This document shows positions 62,785 to 64,000 of a DNA stretch of 64,000 nt, in pieces. Source of the stretch: Rubellimicrobium rubrum (GTDB lineage Bacteria; Pseudomonadota; Alphaproteobacteria; Rhodobacterales; Rhodobacteraceae); the NCBI RefSeq assembly GCF_006152115.1, contig NZ_VDFU01000016.1, positions 38,565 to 102,564 of the forward strand. Direction: 5' to 3'. Every line of letters begins with the position of its first letter. The first letter of the stretch is position 1. Made by a program: the position numbers and the translations under genes. Under the pieces are notes generated by a model. It ran no database searches. It saw only the letters and a list, made by a program, of their open reading frames with translations, and was not told the DNA's origin.

Positions 62785-63097
62785 GTCGGTTCTCTTGCTT
62801 GGCATGCCGCAAGGCCGGTTCTGCTGGTCCGCGGTCATGCAAGCAGTTCTCCGCGTGGGAGCTTGCCTACTGTTTAAATGCCTGTCCGAATCAAGGCAGG
62901 CAGGCTGGAAATCGTAGCTGCTGGTTAATTCGCTGGAAGGAATGACCCGTCTCCGGAGGCATCGTGGTAAACGCCATCGCTCCTTGCGGCGGATCCGTCA
63001 GGGATGACGGACGGCTCCCCCAGCAGGCCGAATCTGTCGTGGCCGTCCCGCTCTGTGATCGCTGCCTGAAAGGCAGCTGCGTTAGAAGGGCGGACCC

Positions 63098-64000
63098 TCA
63101 GGCGCTCTGCTTTTGTCCCTGGAGCGGTGAGGGCTCCGTGAGCGGCGGCGCGAAGTATGCATCCACGAGCGCGCCATGAAGGGTGTCCAGCTCCTCCTGA
63201 CCCAGCCTCAGGATGCTGGCAAGCCGGCGCTCGTCCCCGACGGCGCTGTTGGCGGCCAGGATCGCAAAGAGCTTGGCCGTGAGTTCGGTCATGGCCGTTC
63301 CATCCGGCAGCCGCGCCAGCGCGCGCTCTGCCTCCTGCACGCAGCAGGCGAGGGCTCGGGGGAACACGGTGGAGCAGGCGAGGAAACGGACGACGCCCGG
63401 CCGGGTGACCGGTCCGCCCACACTGCGCCGGTACATCTGATACGCGGTCAAGGACTTGAGCACGCCGATCCATTCGGCGGCATTGTCCTCGGAGCCGCTG
63501 AGCGAGTCCAACAGGACACGGGTGACGAAGTCGCCGCGCTCCACGGCGCGGCCCAGCCGGAGGAAGGCGTAGCCCGCGTCCTCGTTCATCGAGCCGAGGA
63601 ACAGCCCCGCCATGGCTTGGGCATGGGTGATGATTTCGCGCAGATGCGCGTCCCGACGCTGGGGGGCCGCCGCGCCCGGCCGGGACGCGAGTGCGTGCAG
63701 CGCGTTGATGGCCTCCCAGCTCTCGCGGGGGAGGACGTCGCGCAGGATCCTGATGTTCTCGCGGGCGCGGGCCAGCGTTCCCAGGACCGAGGACGGATTC
63801 GCCGGGTCCGTGATCAGGACGTTGGTCGCCTCGCGCTCGGTCTGCGCCAGCCCGCGTCTTTGAAACTCGGGCAGGTTCCCGGTGACGCGCAGGGCCGGTT
63901 CCCAGTAGAAGCCGGGCCGGTCGGGCCGATCGAGCCGTGTTTCCGAGTGGACGCTGACCAGGCGTGCGGTGTTTTCGGCCCGTTCGAGGTGGCGGGCCAT
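63098..64000 (-). CDS. Alpha-E domain (DUF403) protein, start cut by window end
   Basis: At least 300 residues of an alpha-E domain protein. The visible N-terminus MARHLERAENTARLVSVH is normally preceded by LSRVADSLYW, so the real start lies beyond the window. The helical body includes ARENIRILRDVLPRESWEAINALH and AFLRLGRAVERGDFVTRVLLD. These proteins are usually encoded with a circularly permuted ATP-grasp gene and a transglutaminase-like protease, and may take part in peptide ligation. Those partners are expected just outside. The function is not firmly known. Confidence 0.9.
   Translation of the reverse strand: MARHLERAENTARLVSVHSETRLDRPDRPGFYWEPALRVTGNLPEFQRRGLAQTEREATNVLITDPANPSSVLGTLARARENIRILRDVLPRESWEAINALHALASRPGAAAPQRRDAHLREIITHAQAMAGLFLGSMNEDAGYAFLRLGRAVERGDFVTRVLLDSLSGSEDNAAEWIGVLKSLTAYQMYRRSVGGPVTRPGVVRFLACSTVFPRALACCVQEAERALARLPDGTAMTELTAKLFAILAANSAVGDERRLASILRLGQEELDTLHGALVDAYFAPPLTEPSPLQGQKQSA

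Overview
The window is about 64 kb of very GC-rich DNA. It is densely coded, with ATGA-type overlaps inside operons and very short gaps. Gene content points to an alphaproteobacterium, probably a soil or plant-associated member of the Rhodobacterales of the Rubellimicrobium or Paracoccus type (inference). The supporting genes are an FnrL-type Crp/Fnr regulator, HWE-family histidine kinases, a bacteriophytochrome with its own heme oxygenase, GbcA/GbcB-type betaine demethylase genes, a TTAA-N7-TTAA motif of the CtrA type, and many carbohydrate ABC transporters with GntR-family regulators. No rRNA, tRNA, CRISPR array, prophage or intact insertion sequence was seen.

Layout. 0-0.6 kb: tail of an EamA permease. 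0.9-13 kb: an uronate/pectic-oligosaccharide locus on the minus strand (SsuD-like flavin monooxygenase, GH105-type hydrolase, KduI, an uncharacterised 839-residue protein, then a complete sugar ABC importer). Divergent to it are a GntR/UTRA regulator and a Gfo/Idh/MocA dehydrogenase. 13.2-14.5 kb: GAF-EAL protein. 14.8-20.9 kb: a second sugar ABC importer with a GntR/FadR-type regulator and a PLP-dependent cystathionine beta-lyase-like enzyme. 20.9-23.2 kb: membrane PAS-GGDEF-EAL protein. 23.4-26.8 kb: a PhoQ/PhoP-like two-component system, two small PepSY proteins and an RTX calcium-binding protein. 27.8-29.3 kb: RTX-tailed PL7 alginate lyase. 29.6-37.2 kb: EEP hydrolase, FnrL-like regulator, truncated hybrid kinase, YahK-like alcohol dehydrogenase and a membrane HWE kinase.

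37.3-47.6 kb carries a betaine-type demethylation region: an old-yellow-enzyme-type demethylase, TetR, a ProC-like reductase, GntR, LysR, Rieske oxygenase (gbcA-like), its reductase (gbcB-like), an MFS exporter and a DeoR regulator. 47.8-49.3 kb is a Tat-exported PhoX-like phosphatase with a Pho-box-like triple repeat upstream. 49.6-55 kb is a complete YtfQRT-YjfF-type furanose importer with an FCD-GntR regulator. 55-57 kb holds several very small genes, including a NepR-like one. 57.6-60.8 kb is the bphO-bphP light-sensing operon. 60.8-64 kb holds a chemotaxis receptor and the start of an alpha-E domain gene cut by the window edge.

Three complete carbohydrate import systems, each with a local GntR-family regulator, plus uronate and alginate enzymes indicate a scavenger of plant or algal polysaccharide fragments. 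The remaining genes are dominated by signalling: c-di-GMP, HWE kinases, a red-light sensor, oxygen and phosphate control.
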